Assembly (NCBI GenBank): GCA_903905505.1
Contig: CAIVGL010000078.1
Coordinates: forward strand, 1 to 64,000
DNA from: an uncultured Bacteroidia bacterium
Lineage (GTDB): Bacteria; Bacteroidota; Bacteroidia; Bacteroidales; Prolixibacteraceae
DNA: 64,000 bases
Reading direction: 5' to 3'
Part shown: positions 33,330 through 42,671 of the stretch, piece by piece
Numbering within the stretch: position 1 is the first letter of the stretch
How the letters are laid out: the number at the start of each line of letters is the position of its first letter
The notes under the pieces: model-generated
Seen by the model: only the letters and a program-made list of their open reading frames with translations
Database searches by the model: none
Told to the model about the DNA's origin: nothing
Made by a program: the position numbers and the translations under genes

Positions 33330-33953
33330 CTAGTATAGTCCGGGGGCGACTTCAGTCGCCCCCGGACTATTTATCTGAAGCCCAAACTCCTCAATTCTTT
33401 CTCTGTTAATTAACTTTAGATTTCTGATGGCCATGATATCTAAATAGGAAGAAAACTCCCAATCCTCGACTCTTTTAACCAATTTCGCTCTTAAGGGATT
33501 AGAAAGTATATAATTAAAACAAACATTGGGATATTCGGAACTGAATTGAGCTGCTCCAGTATTTGTTTTACAACTGAACGATATTCCCTTTGATTCACTG
33601 AGAATAATAGCTTTGGTTCCATTGCGAAAAAGCGAACCTGTCCAATTTTCTTGCTTATTAATTGCCCTTGTATATGAGGCAAGCATAATACCAATCGATT
33701 TATTGAACGTCACATTAGTCCGAGTACAACTTTGAGTTGCTCTCGGACTAACAACAAGCCCAACACAGTTTACATAAACCATCAAATGAAAATGATTCGG
33801 CATTAAACACCAAGCTAATATATCAGCATAGGGTAAAACATGCACTCGAATTTTCCGAATAAAATACAGGTAATTTTCACGTTTCAGGAAAATTGGCTGA
33901 CGATTATTGCCCTGATTATAAATATGATATAAATGCCCTGGTTCAAATTGCAT
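33330..33953 (-). CDS. REP-associated tyrosine transposase (RAYT; IS200-like Y1 transposase)
   Basis: MQFEPGHLYHIYNQGNNRQPIFLKRENYLYFIRKI...AWCLMPNHFHLMVYV (HUH motif), ASYTRAINKQENWTGSLF; start trimmed to the internal ATG. Confidence 0.9.
   Translation of the reverse strand: MQFEPGHLYHIYNQGNNRQPIFLKRENYLYFIRKIRVHVLPYADILAWCLMPNHFHLMVYVNCVGLVVSPRATQSCTRTNVTFNKSIGIMLASYTRAINKQENWTGSLFRNGTKAIILSESKGISFSCKTNTGAAQFSSEYPNVCFNYILSNPLRAKLVKRVEDWEFSSYLDIMAIRNLKLINRERIEEFGLQINSPGATEVAPGLY
33335..33370. repeat. REP-like palindrome a (3' end of the RAYT CDS)
   Basis: ATAGTCCGGGGGCGACT-TC-AGTCGCCCCCGGACTAT, perfect 17-bp stem. Confidence 0.9.
33715..33751. repeat. REP-like palindrome b (inside the RAYT CDS)
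   Basis: TTAGTCCGAGTACAACT-TTG-AGTTGCTCTCGGACTAA, 10 + 5 bp stems with a 2-nt mismatch. Confidence 0.85.
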
Positions 33954-33984
33954 ATCAATTCGTATTAAGGTCCAAGTCACGCTT

Positions 33985-34018
33985 TAGTCCAAGTCCGACT
34001 CTAGTCGGCCTCGGACTT
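33985..34018. repeat. REP-like palindrome c (5' flank of RAYT), with a degenerate half copy at about 34023-34037
   Basis: TAGTCCAAGTCCGACTCTAGTCGGCCTCGGACTT; same TAGTCC...CGACT..AGTCG...GGACT architecture as palindrome a. Confidence 0.8.
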
Positions 34019-34071
34019 TAAATCGGCCTCCGACTATAATGTACGAAAAATAAGCGAGAATTAGAAGCTGT

Positions 34072-37000
34072 TTATTCAGTTGCAACAGGCAAGTCCCAGC
34101 TTACAGAAGCCATCCGCTGATAAGAACGATACCTCCACTTCGCATTCTCTTCGGCAGCCTTAAACAGCTCATCAGCCTCGGCTGGGAACGATTTCTTAAG
34201 TGCGGTATAGCGAACTTCCCCATTGAGATAATCTTGAAACTTAGTCCATTCAGGCTCTTTCGAATCAAGCTGGAATGGATTTTTACCCTCTGCTTCCAAT
34301 TGTGGATTGAAGCGATAAAGATGCCAATACCCACATTCAACAGCCAACTTCTCCTCTTCTTGGGTACGACCCATCGAACGCAAACCATGCGCAATACAAG
34401 GTGAATAGGCAATGATAATCGATGGACCTGGATAAGCCTCTGCTTCCCGTATCGTTTTAAGAACTTGAGAATTGCTCGCTCCCATGGAGACTTGCGCCAC
34501 ATAAATATATCCATAAGTCATGGAGATCGCCCCAAGATCCTTCTTGCGAATTCGTTTTCCTGAAGCGGCAAACTTAGCGACTGCACCAACAGGTGTTGAC
34601 TTAGAAGCCTGACCACCCGTATTGGAATAAACTTCGGTATCCAAAACCAAGACATTGATATCCTTACCCGAGGCCAGAACATGATCTAGACCACCATAAC
34701 CAATGTCGTAAGCCCAACCATCACCCCCAAAGATCCAAATAGATTTCTTGATAAGATATTGACTTAATGAGAATATCTCCTGAGCATACAAGGCATTGTT
34801 TCCTTTCAAGACTTCCAACACTTTTTGTGAAGCGACCACAGATGATTCAGCGATATCGCGCCCTTCGATCCACTCTGAAAAGACCAATTTCTCATTCTCT
34901 GGCACCCCTTCTTCAATAGCAGAAGCCATTATTGATTTCAAGCGATCGCGACTAGCAGCCACACCTTCCGACATTCCAAAGCCATACTCTGCATTGTCTT
35001 CAAATAAGGAGTTCGCCCAAGCTGGACCATTGCCGGTTTCGTTGCTCGAACAATATGAAGTGGAAGGGGCTGATCCACCATATATCGATGAACATCCCGT
35101 TGCATTGGCAACCATCATTCGCTCGCCAAATAATTGGGTCACTAATTTTATATAAGGAGTTTCACCACAACCTGCACAAGCACCCGAAAATTCGAATAAA
35201 GGCTGAGCAAACTGTGAATTCTTCACACTCTTATCTTTTTCAACTAACTTATCTTTATAAGTCACCTTCGCAGCAAAATGATCCCAGCGTGAAATCTCCT
35301 TATTTTGAGTCTCAATAGGCTTCATCACCAACGATTTCTCTTTAGAAGGACAAACATCGGCACAGTTACCGCAACCGGTACAATCAAGAGGTGCTACCTG
35401 AATCCGAAATTGAAGTCCAGCAAACTGCTTTCCGTTCGTTTTAATGGTTGTGGTACCATCTGGCAAGACCGCTAATTCCTGATCATCAATCAAGAATGGA
35501 CGAATCGCTGCGTGAGGACAGACATAAGAACACTGATTACATTGAATACAGTTTTCAGGAATCCATTCAGGAACCTCGACCGCAATACCCCGTTTTTCGA
35601 AGGCTGTAGTCCCAGGATGAAAGGTCCCATCTTCGATACCATTAAAGGTTGAAACTGGCAAGTCGTCCCCTTTTTGCGCATTAATAATATCGACCACATT
35701 TTTAATAAAGTCAGGTCGTGTACTTGATGAATCATCAGAATCCAGCTTAAGCTTAGCCCATTCTGCAGGGACCACAATTTTCTGCACATGGTCACCACCG
35801 GCATCGACAGCGGCAAAGTTCATCTTAACCATCGTCTCCCCTTTCATCCCATACGATTTAACGATCGCCTTTTTCATGTGATCTTGGGCTAATTCATAAG
35901 GTATAACCTGGGTTATTTTAAAGAATGCAGCCTGCATAATGGTGTTGGTCCGATTACCTAAACCAAGATCGGCAGCAAGCTTAGTGCCGTTGATGATGTA
36001 AAAATTAATCTCATTCTCGGCTAAATATTTCTTCATTCCAATTGGAAGCCGATTCTTAACCTCTTGCTCATCCCAAATGGTATTTAAAAGGAAGGAACCA
36101 CCCTTTTTAAGCCCCTTAAGGACATCGTAAAGATTTATGTATGCTTGCACATGACAAGCCACAAAATCGGGTGTGGTGATCAAGTAAGTAGAACGAATAT
36201 GACTATTGCCAAAACGAAGATGCGAAGCGGTAAAACCACCCGACTTTTTAGAGTCGTAAGCAAAATAGGCTTGACAGTATTTATCGGTAGCAGTCCCAAT
36301 AATCTTGATCGAATTTTTATTTGCACCCACCGTACCATCAGAGCCTAAACCATAAAACTTAGCTTCATAAAGATCTTCGGCAGACACTTTTACTTCTGGC
36401 AACAAGGGAAGCGAATGGAATGTCACATCGTCTACAATCCCTAAAGTGAAGTTATTTTTAGGTTCCTTCATCTCCAGATTCTTGTACACCGCAATAATTT
36501 GTGAAGGGGTAACATCTTTTGAGCCTAAGCCATAACGACCCCCTACAATGATAGGGGCATTCTCTTTATCGTAGAAAGCGTCGCGCATATCGAGATGCAA
36601 CGGTTCACCATTAGCACCAGGCTCTTTCGTCCGATCAAGCACGGCAATTTTCTTAACCGTAGCTGGTATTATTTTAAACAGATATTTAAGCGAGAAAGGA
36701 CGGTAGAGATGAACGGTGATCAATCCATAATTATGCCCCTGGGCATTTAGATAATCTATTGTTTCACGGATAGTTTCGGTAACTGAACCCATTGCAACAA
36801 TCACATTTTCAGCATCTGGAGCTCCATAATAGGTAAACGGATGATACTCGCGACCTGTAATCCGAGTAATCTCCTGCATATACCCTTCCACGATATCGGG
36901 AACAGCGTCGTAATATTTGTTTCCGGCCTCGCGAGCTTGAAAGAAGATATCCGGATTTTGTGCTGTACCACGTGTTACCGGGTGCTCTGGATTTAAGGCG

Positions 37001-37623
37001 CGATCTCTAAATTCTTGCAACGCTTCTAAATCGAGCAAAGCAGCCAAATCATTTTGATCTATCGCTTCAATTTTCTGAACCTCATGAGAAGTTCGGAAAC
37101 CATCAAAGAAATTCATAAAAGGGACTCTACTCTTGATCGTTGTTAGATGCGAAACACCGCTAAGATCCATCACCTCTTGCACCGAACCAGAAGCTAACAT
37201 GGCAAATCCAGCCTGACGACAAGAATAGACGTCGCTGTGATCGCCAAAGATCGACAAGGCATGACTGGCTAATGCTCGGGCACTAACATGAAATACCGTT
37301 GGCAACAACTCACCGGCAATCTTATACATATTCGGGATCATCAGCAGCAAACCCTGTGAAGCGGTATAGGTTGTTGTTAAAGAACCGGATTGCAAAGCAC
37401 CATGCACAGCACCAGCGGCTCCCCCTTCGCTTTGCATTTCGGCAAGGCGAACGGGTTGACCAAAGATGTTTTTACGGCCGTTTGCTGCCCATTCATCCAC
37501 CACCTCAGCCATCGTTGAAGAGGGGGTAATCGGGTATATACAAGCAACCTCACTAAACATATAGCTAATATAAGAGGCCGCATAGTTACCATCACATGTA
37601 ATAAATTTTTTCTCTTTTGCCAT
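34072..37623 (-). CDS. nifJ: Pyruvate:ferredoxin (flavodoxin) oxidoreductase
   Basis: About 1183 aa; CIQCNQCSYVCPHAAIRP and CTGCGNCADVCPSK ferredoxin motifs; ACAGCGETPYIKLVTQLFG; GDGWAYDIGYGGLDHVLASG. Start trimmed to MAKEKKFITCDGN. Confidence 0.97.
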   Translation of the reverse strand: MAKEKKFITCDGNYAASYISYMFSEVACIYPITPSSTMAEVVDEWAANGRKNIFGQPVRLAEMQSEGGAAGAVHGALQSGSLTTTYTASQGLLLMIPNMYKIAGELLPTVFHVSARALASHALSIFGDHSDVYSCRQAGFAMLASGSVQEVMDLSGVSHLTTIKSRVPFMNFFDGFRTSHEVQKIEAIDQNDLAALLDLEALQEFRDRALNPEHPVTRGTAQNPDIFFQAREAGNKYYDAVPDIVEGYMQEITRITGREYHPFTYYGAPDAENVIVAMGSVTETIRETIDYLNAQGHNYGLITVHLYRPFSLKYLFKIIPATVKKIAVLDRTKEPGANGEPLHLDMRDAFYDKENAPIIVGGRYGLGSKDVTPSQIIAVYKNLEMKEPKNNFTLGIVDDVTFHSLPLLPEVKVSAEDLYEAKFYGLGSDGTVGANKNSIKIIGTATDKYCQAYFAYDSKKSGGFTASHLRFGNSHIRSTYLITTPDFVACHVQAYINLYDVLKGLKKGGSFLLNTIWDEQEVKNRLPIGMKKYLAENEINFYIINGTKLAADLGLGNRTNTIMQAAFFKITQVIPYELAQDHMKKAIVKSYGMKGETMVKMNFAAVDAGGDHVQKIVVPAEWAKLKLDSDDSSSTRPDFIKNVVDIINAQKGDDLPVSTFNGIEDGTFHPGTTAFEKRGIAVEVPEWIPENCIQCNQCSYVCPHAAIRPFLIDDQELAVLPDGTTTIKTNGKQFAGLQFRIQVAPLDCTGCGNCADVCPSKEKSLVMKPIETQNKEISRWDHFAAKVTYKDKLVEKDKSVKNSQFAQPLFEFSGACAGCGETPYIKLVTQLFGERMMVANATGCSSIYGGSAPSTSYCSSNETGNGPAWANSLFEDNAEYGFGMSEGVAASRDRLKSIMASAIEEGVPENEKLVFSEWIEGRDIAESSVVASQKVLEVLKGNNALYAQEIFSLSQYLIKKSIWIFGGDGWAYDIGYGGLDHVLASGKDINVLVLDTEVYSNTGGQASKSTPVGAVAKFAASGKRIRKKDLGAISMTYGYIYVAQVSMGASNSQVLKTIREAEAYPGPSIIIAYSPCIAHGLRSMGRTQEEEKLAVECGYWHLYRFNPQLEAEGKNPFQLDSKEPEWTKFQDYLNGEVRYTALKKSFPAEADELFKAAEENAKWRYRSYQRMASVSWDLPVATE

Positions 37624-37679
37624 TTTAGTTAAATTTTTATTCAATAAAAAAAAATCGTATATCATTAAAATCTAGATCG

Positions 37680-38894
37680 TTAATAAAGAAACCCAAATAA
37701 CCACAACGGGATTACATGGCCTGTTCCAAGCTCAATCATATCTGCAGCAGCATAACTACTTTCATCCAGTGGTTGAGTATGTTTTCCTCCAACCATAAAT
37801 TTCAAGTTGCCATCAACGATAAAATCAACCTCGTCAGCCGTTGAGATCGCATGAGAGTAGGCTACCTGATTTGAGAAAAATGTCAATCTAAGATTTCGAT
37901 TATTCACATTCTCTGGTGCCACCACATGGAGTAAATTGGTGTTCTGAAGCAACACCTGATCGGGTTTCTGAAGCTGACTATTGGTAGCCTCATCAAAGAA
38001 CAAACTTACCAAGCGCGCATTTTTAAGATAGTGCAAGTAATTAAGAATAGTCGTTCTTGAAAGATCAACTTCTTGACTTATCTTACTCACATTGGGCGAA
38101 AATGGCATCTGACTACCCACTAGCTGAAGCAGCTTACGAAGTCTTGAGAGATATTTCAAATCAAGTTGATTGAGGTAAGTCACCTCAACTTCGAGAGCTA
38201 AGTTGGTATGTCTAAGCAAATTTTCCCGGTAGAACTCCGGATTTTTCATAAAATAAGGGTAGAACCCATGTTGTAAATACTCAGAAAAATAGGCCAATGG
38301 TCTAACTTTAGCTGATATCGCGGGCGCTATCTTAATGTGTGATTGCAACAGATCAGAAAGTCTATATTTTTCAAAGTGCAATCCTGTTTTGAAATTCAGA
38401 AATTCGCGAAACGATAATCCTTCCAAGTGATATACTTTGGCTCTATTGGCTAGATCACCTTCTAAAATAGGCAAGGCGGGTGAACAAGCAAAGACAATCT
38501 TTAAATCAGGAAGCTGTGTGTAGCACTCTTTTAAATCTTTTGACCAATCTTCGTATTTCTGAATCTGGTCTAAAACCAAAACCTTACCACCTCGTTTGTA
38601 AAACTCATCAGCAAAAGAGAAAATTCGACGCTTCGTAAAATAGAAATCATTCAGATTTACATATAGGCAGTCTCGTGAAATTCCAAAATTTTTACGGATG
38701 TAATCGAGTAAGAATGTCGTTTTGCCCACTCCCCGAAATCCTTTGATTCCAATCAGGCGATCAGACCAATCTATTTCCGTTGACAACTCCCGATTTATTA
38801 GGTCGGAAGATGCTTCTATTAATACCTTATGAGCCTCGAAGAAATATTCCACAGCAGCTAATTTATGGAACAAAAATATACAAAGAAAAATCAA
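37680..38894 (-). CDS. AAA-family ATPase with DUF4143-like C-terminus
   Basis: GIKGFRGVGKTTFLLDYI Walker A, KVLVLDQIQKYEDW Walker B-like; the true start may be GTG near 38852. Confidence 0.8.
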   Translation of the reverse strand: MIFLCIFLFHKLAAVEYFFEAHKVLIEASSDLINRELSTEIDWSDRLIGIKGFRGVGKTTFLLDYIRKNFGISRDCLYVNLNDFYFTKRRIFSFADEFYKRGGKVLVLDQIQKYEDWSKDLKECYTQLPDLKIVFACSPALPILEGDLANRAKVYHLEGLSFREFLNFKTGLHFEKYRLSDLLQSHIKIAPAISAKVRPLAYFSEYLQHGFYPYFMKNPEFYRENLLRHTNLALEVEVTYLNQLDLKYLSRLRKLLQLVGSQMPFSPNVSKISQEVDLSRTTILNYLHYLKNARLVSLFFDEATNSQLQKPDQVLLQNTNLLHVVAPENVNNRNLRLTFFSNQVAYSHAISTADEVDFIVDGNLKFMVGGKHTQPLDESSYAAADMIELGTGHVIPLWLFGFLY

Positions 38895-39030
38895 TTATGC
38901 AATCTATACTTAACATTTTTAGCGATTTATGTAATTTATATTTATTAAAAATAAAAATACTAAGTAGTCAGAATGGGGTAAATACGTTAGTGTAAGGGCT
39001 TCCATACAGATTCAATTAGGGACAAAAAAA

Positions 39031-39054
39031 AAGAGGAACCCGAAGGCTCCTCTT
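39031..39054 (-). terminator. Terminator-like hairpin downstream of rho
   Basis: AAGAGGAaCC-CGAA-GGcTCCTCTT next to an A tract on the plus strand. Confidence 0.7.
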
Positions 39055-39082
39055 AGTGGTATTAAATACGTTATGGTGAAGA

Positions 39083-40813
39083 TTAATCACTATTCATGGA
39101 GACCAGAAACTCTTCATTAGAAGAGGTTTTCAGAAGACGATCTTTTACAAAATCCATCGCTTCTACAGGATTCATACCATTGAGGTAGTTCCGTAGCACC
39201 CAGATCTTATCAAGCATTGCCTTATCCAACAGCAGGTCTTCACGACGTGTGCTTGAAGCAATAATATCGACAGATGGGAATATACGGCGATTAGAGAGCT
39301 TACGATCGAGCTGAAGCTCCATGTTGCCGGTACCTTTAAACTCTTCGAAAATCACATCATCCATCTTAGAGCCAGTATCGGTAAGTGCAGTGGCGAGAAT
39401 GGTTAATGAGCCTCCCTCCTCGATATTACGAGCAGCACCGAAGAACCGTTTTGGTTTGTGCAAAGCATTCGCATCAACCCCACCAGAAAGTACTTTACCT
39501 GAAGCTGGAGCCACGGTATTATAAGCTCTAGCCAGACGAGTGATGGAATCAAGCAGGATAACCACATCGTGGCCACACTCAACTAATCTTTTTGCTTTTT
39601 CAAGGACCATATTCGCCACCCGCACATGACGTTCTGCAGGTTCATCAAATGTAGAGGCGATTACCTCAGCATTCACACTTCTCGACATATCGGTAACCTC
39701 TTCAGGTCGTTCATCGATCAGCAAGACGATCATATAGACTTCGGGGTGGTTCGCTGCAATAGCATTTGCGATATCTTTTAGAAGGACAGTCTTTCCCGTT
39801 TTCGGTTGAGCGACAATCAATCCACGCTGACCTTTACCGATTGGCGCAAAAAGATCGACTACTCGAGCCGACAGGTTACTTGACTTGCCCGTGATATTAA
39901 ATTTCTCATCCGGGAAAAGGGGTGTAAGGTGTTCGAAAGGAACCCGATCACGGATATATTCTGGACTGCGTCCATTGATTTCAATAACTTTTACCAGTGG
40001 AAAATATTTCTCACCCTCTTTAGGAGGACGTATAATACCATTAACGGTATCGCCAGTCTTTAATCCAAAAAGTTTGATTTGTGATTGGGAAACATAGACA
40101 TCATCTGGAGAGGTCAGGTAGTTATAGTCTGCAGAGCGCAAGAAGCCATACCCCTCCTGCATAATTTCAAGTACACCTGTCGTATCGATAATACCCTCGA
40201 AATCGTATGATTTCTCAGGCTCTCTATGTTTATGTTGAGGATGATTTGGCTTTGGCGGATTTACCCCTTGGGACTGAGAAGTTTTCTTAGGGATCAATGT
40301 CCGTGGTGCAGGGGGCTCAAGTTCGCTCTTCTCTTCCACGGGAATCTCAGCATCTTGTGGAGTTGAAGAGGCAGTCTCAAATTCAGAGACTTCATTCTCA
40401 GCTGGCTCGACTAAAACCTTTTCAACAGGTTTAATTTTAGCCCCTTCAGTACGGAGTACGCGAGGGCGACGTTCATTTGATTCAACACGAGGTGTATCTA
40501 CTTGATTCGAAGAAGTTTCTTGCAGTGTTCTTTCGGGAGCGCTATCTTGTACCGGATCAGCTGCAGGCTCTATCGCCGGAGCCTTTTTCAGCTCTGTATT
40601 TTTGATAATGACAGCAGGTTCAGATTTAACAATCCGAGGTGCAACTTTAACCTCTGGTTTTTTTAGCTCAGAAGCTATTATCGCTTGGTTATCAAGGATT
40701 TTATAAATTAACTCTTGCTTTTTAAACGATTCGATCCGTTTAATGTTTAACTCTTTGCCTATTTCACGTAATTCGGGCAATAGTTTCTTGTTTAATTCAA
40801 GAATGTCGTACAT
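39083..40813 (-). CDS. rho: Transcription termination factor Rho with long N-terminal insertion
   Basis: [57 protein letters not shown]-like motifs; acidic/Pro-rich insert between N-terminal and RNA-binding domains. Confidence 0.97.
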   Translation of the reverse strand: MYDILELNKKLLPELREIGKELNIKRIESFKKQELIYKILDNQAIIASELKKPEVKVAPRIVKSEPAVIIKNTELKKAPAIEPAADPVQDSAPERTLQETSSNQVDTPRVESNERRPRVLRTEGAKIKPVEKVLVEPAENEVSEFETASSTPQDAEIPVEEKSELEPPAPRTLIPKKTSQSQGVNPPKPNHPQHKHREPEKSYDFEGIIDTTGVLEIMQEGYGFLRSADYNYLTSPDDVYVSQSQIKLFGLKTGDTVNGIIRPPKEGEKYFPLVKVIEINGRSPEYIRDRVPFEHLTPLFPDEKFNITGKSSNLSARVVDLFAPIGKGQRGLIVAQPKTGKTVLLKDIANAIAANHPEVYMIVLLIDERPEEVTDMSRSVNAEVIASTFDEPAERHVRVANMVLEKAKRLVECGHDVVILLDSITRLARAYNTVAPASGKVLSGGVDANALHKPKRFFGAARNIEEGGSLTILATALTDTGSKMDDVIFEEFKGTGNMELQLDRKLSNRRIFPSVDIIASSTRREDLLLDKAMLDKIWVLRNYLNGMNPVEAMDFVKDRLLKTSSNEEFLVSMNSD

Positions 40814-41179
40814 GTTTTGATTTATGATTATTTAAGGCTTGCTGTGCTTTGACCAATAGGAGTTATTGCAAAGGCAGTCAAAAAAAAATTCTATTTAATT
40901 TATGGAAGCAATACTGGATTCAAAAAGAAGGTTACGATTACAGTTGAGATGTAATTCCACTACAAAAGTAAGGAATTGATTTGAATTTACAAACTATCGA
41001 ATTATTTTTTATTCGGATTTACATAAGCATTGATTTTGATAGGTAATTAGCTACAACTAATTTGAATTTAGACTCAATATAATTAAAACAAAACTATGAT
41101 TTTTCGCACCCTAATGCTTTGATTCTAATACGAATAATTGTATATTAGTACATTCATAAAAATCCTAAACTGATTTTCC

Positions 41180-42046
41180 ATGAGACAACTACGGATCACT
41201 AAGCAAATAACCAACAGAGATGCCGCCTCCCTCGACTTTTACCTTCATGAGATCAGCAGGCTCTCGTTAATCACAGCCGACGAAGAAGCCTCTTTAGCTC
41301 GTTCTATACGCAAAGGTGACCGCAAAGCCTTTGAGACACTTATTCGTTCAAATTTACGATTTGTGGTATCTGTTGCTAAACAATATCAAAATCAAGGCCT
41401 AACACTGCCCGACCTCATAAACGAGGGGAATTTAGGGTTAATTAAGGCGGCAGAACGTTTTGATGAGACTCGAGGATTTAAATTTATCTCCTATGCGGTT
41501 TGGTGGATTAGGCAATCGATCTTGCAAGCCATAGCGGAGCAATCAAGGATTGTAAGACTACCTCTAAACAAAATTGGCTCAATTCTGAAGATTAACAATG
41601 CGTTTATCATGTTAGAGCAGGCCTTTCAGCGGGAGCCGATGCCAGAGGAGATTGCCGAAATGCTTCATGTGGAGTCACAACTTATTGAAGAGGCTTTATC
41701 TACTTCAAGTTTCCATATCTCTGCTGATGCGCCAATACATGAAAATGAGGGAGAAGAGTTCACCCTTTACGACACGTTGATCAATACCGACGAATCGGTA
41801 CCAGACGCAGAGCTAATTGATCGAGACTTAAAAGTGGAGATTCAACGGGCTTTAAAATCACTGGATCAGCGCGAGGCAGAAATTCTGCAATATAACTTTG
41901 GACTGATCGGTGAATACCCTTTAGCCATTGAAGAGATTGCCATCAAGCTGAATCTCACACGCGAAAGGGTACGCCAACTGAAGATGAAGGCGTTAAAGAA
42001 ACTAAAAAACACCCATCGAAATCGACTATTAAGAACTTACTTATAA
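41180..42046 (+). CDS. RpoD/SigA-family sigma-70 factor
   Basis: 288 aa; SNLRFVVSVAKQYQNQGLTLPDLINEGNLGLIKAAERFDETRGFKFISYAVWWIRQSILQAIAEQSRIVRLP; region 4.2 LTRERVRQLKMKALKKLK. Confidence 0.93.
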   Translation: MRQLRITKQITNRDAASLDFYLHEISRLSLITADEEASLARSIRKGDRKAFETLIRSNLRFVVSVAKQYQNQGLTLPDLINEGNLGLIKAAERFDETRGFKFISYAVWWIRQSILQAIAEQSRIVRLPLNKIGSILKINNAFIMLEQAFQREPMPEEIAEMLHVESQLIEEALSTSSFHISADAPIHENEGEEFTLYDTLINTDESVPDAELIDRDLKVEIQRALKSLDQREAEILQYNFGLIGEYPLAIEEIAIKLNLTRERVRQLKMKALKKLKNTHRNRLLRTYL

Positions 42047-42068
42047 ATTAAGGAATCGTACTCAAATT

Positions 42069-42102
42069 AAAAGCCGACTTATCAGATGATAGGTCGGCTT
42101 TT
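42069..42102. terminator. Bidirectional terminator between the sigma factor gene and ssrA
   Basis: AAAAGCCGAC ... GTCGGCTTTT. Confidence 0.85.
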
Positions 42103-42110
42103 AGTTTTCG

Positions 42111-42503
42111 TGGAGCTGGCGGGAGTCGAACCCGCGTCCAAACGAGGAAGCAATACGCTTTCTACATGCTTATCCAAGATTTAGTTTTCGAATAAAGACT
42201 GGATCAAGGCCACCGATCTTTACCTTATCTCCTTTATTTCATCGACTTGCCGGAGCATCTAGTCAACTATTTCCGATATTACAGCATCTCCGGTTCAGGC
42301 CGCTTCGGATCTACAGCACCCGGGAGATGTCCCACTCCAGCATCTAATGCCGGATTAGCATAATCTACTTAATTCGATTAAGCGGCAAGAGCAAAATTAT
42401 TTTCGCCAATTATTGGTTTGGATATTAAGATTTACGGGCCAATAATCCAATGCCCAGCATGCTTACATACCTCTCCTGCCCGCTGTCAATACCGGTCAGC
42501 CCC
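42111..42503 (-). ncRNA. ssrA: Transfer-messenger RNA (tmRNA)
   Basis: 5' GGGGCTGACCGGTATTGACAGCGGGCAGG; 3' ACGCGGGTTCGACTCCCGCCAGCTCCA; acceptor stem pairs; tag ORF at 42378-42407 reads GENNFALAA*. Confidence 0.95.
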
Positions 42504-42671
42504 AGGTAAGTTTGTCCTGCAAAATTACAATATAAAACAGTCAATTTTAGCGATTAATCGATTTTTAATTTAGGCCTAGTTATTTCAGCCCAATAAACTT
42601 GAGAACAAAGCAAAAGATCAAAATAGATTTGAAGGTTATTCGTCGAGAGACCAATGTTTATGACCGAAGCA

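Larger units (their letters stand above)
33330..34037 (-). mobile_element. RAYT/REP element
   Basis: Y1 transposase gene flanked on both sides by related palindromes. Confidence 0.8.

Noticed and set aside
33491-33694. 67-aa minus ORF within RAYT
   Set aside because: Out-of-frame fragment of the transposase gene, not evidence of a frameshift.
34101-34514. 137-aa minus-strand ORF within nifJ
   Set aside because: Out-of-frame overlap with the confirmed PFOR reading frame.
37680-38894. Defence or toxin-antitoxin system based on the AAA ATPase
   Set aside because: No partner gene, nuclease or toxin nearby; DUF4143-like ATPases alone do not support a defence call.
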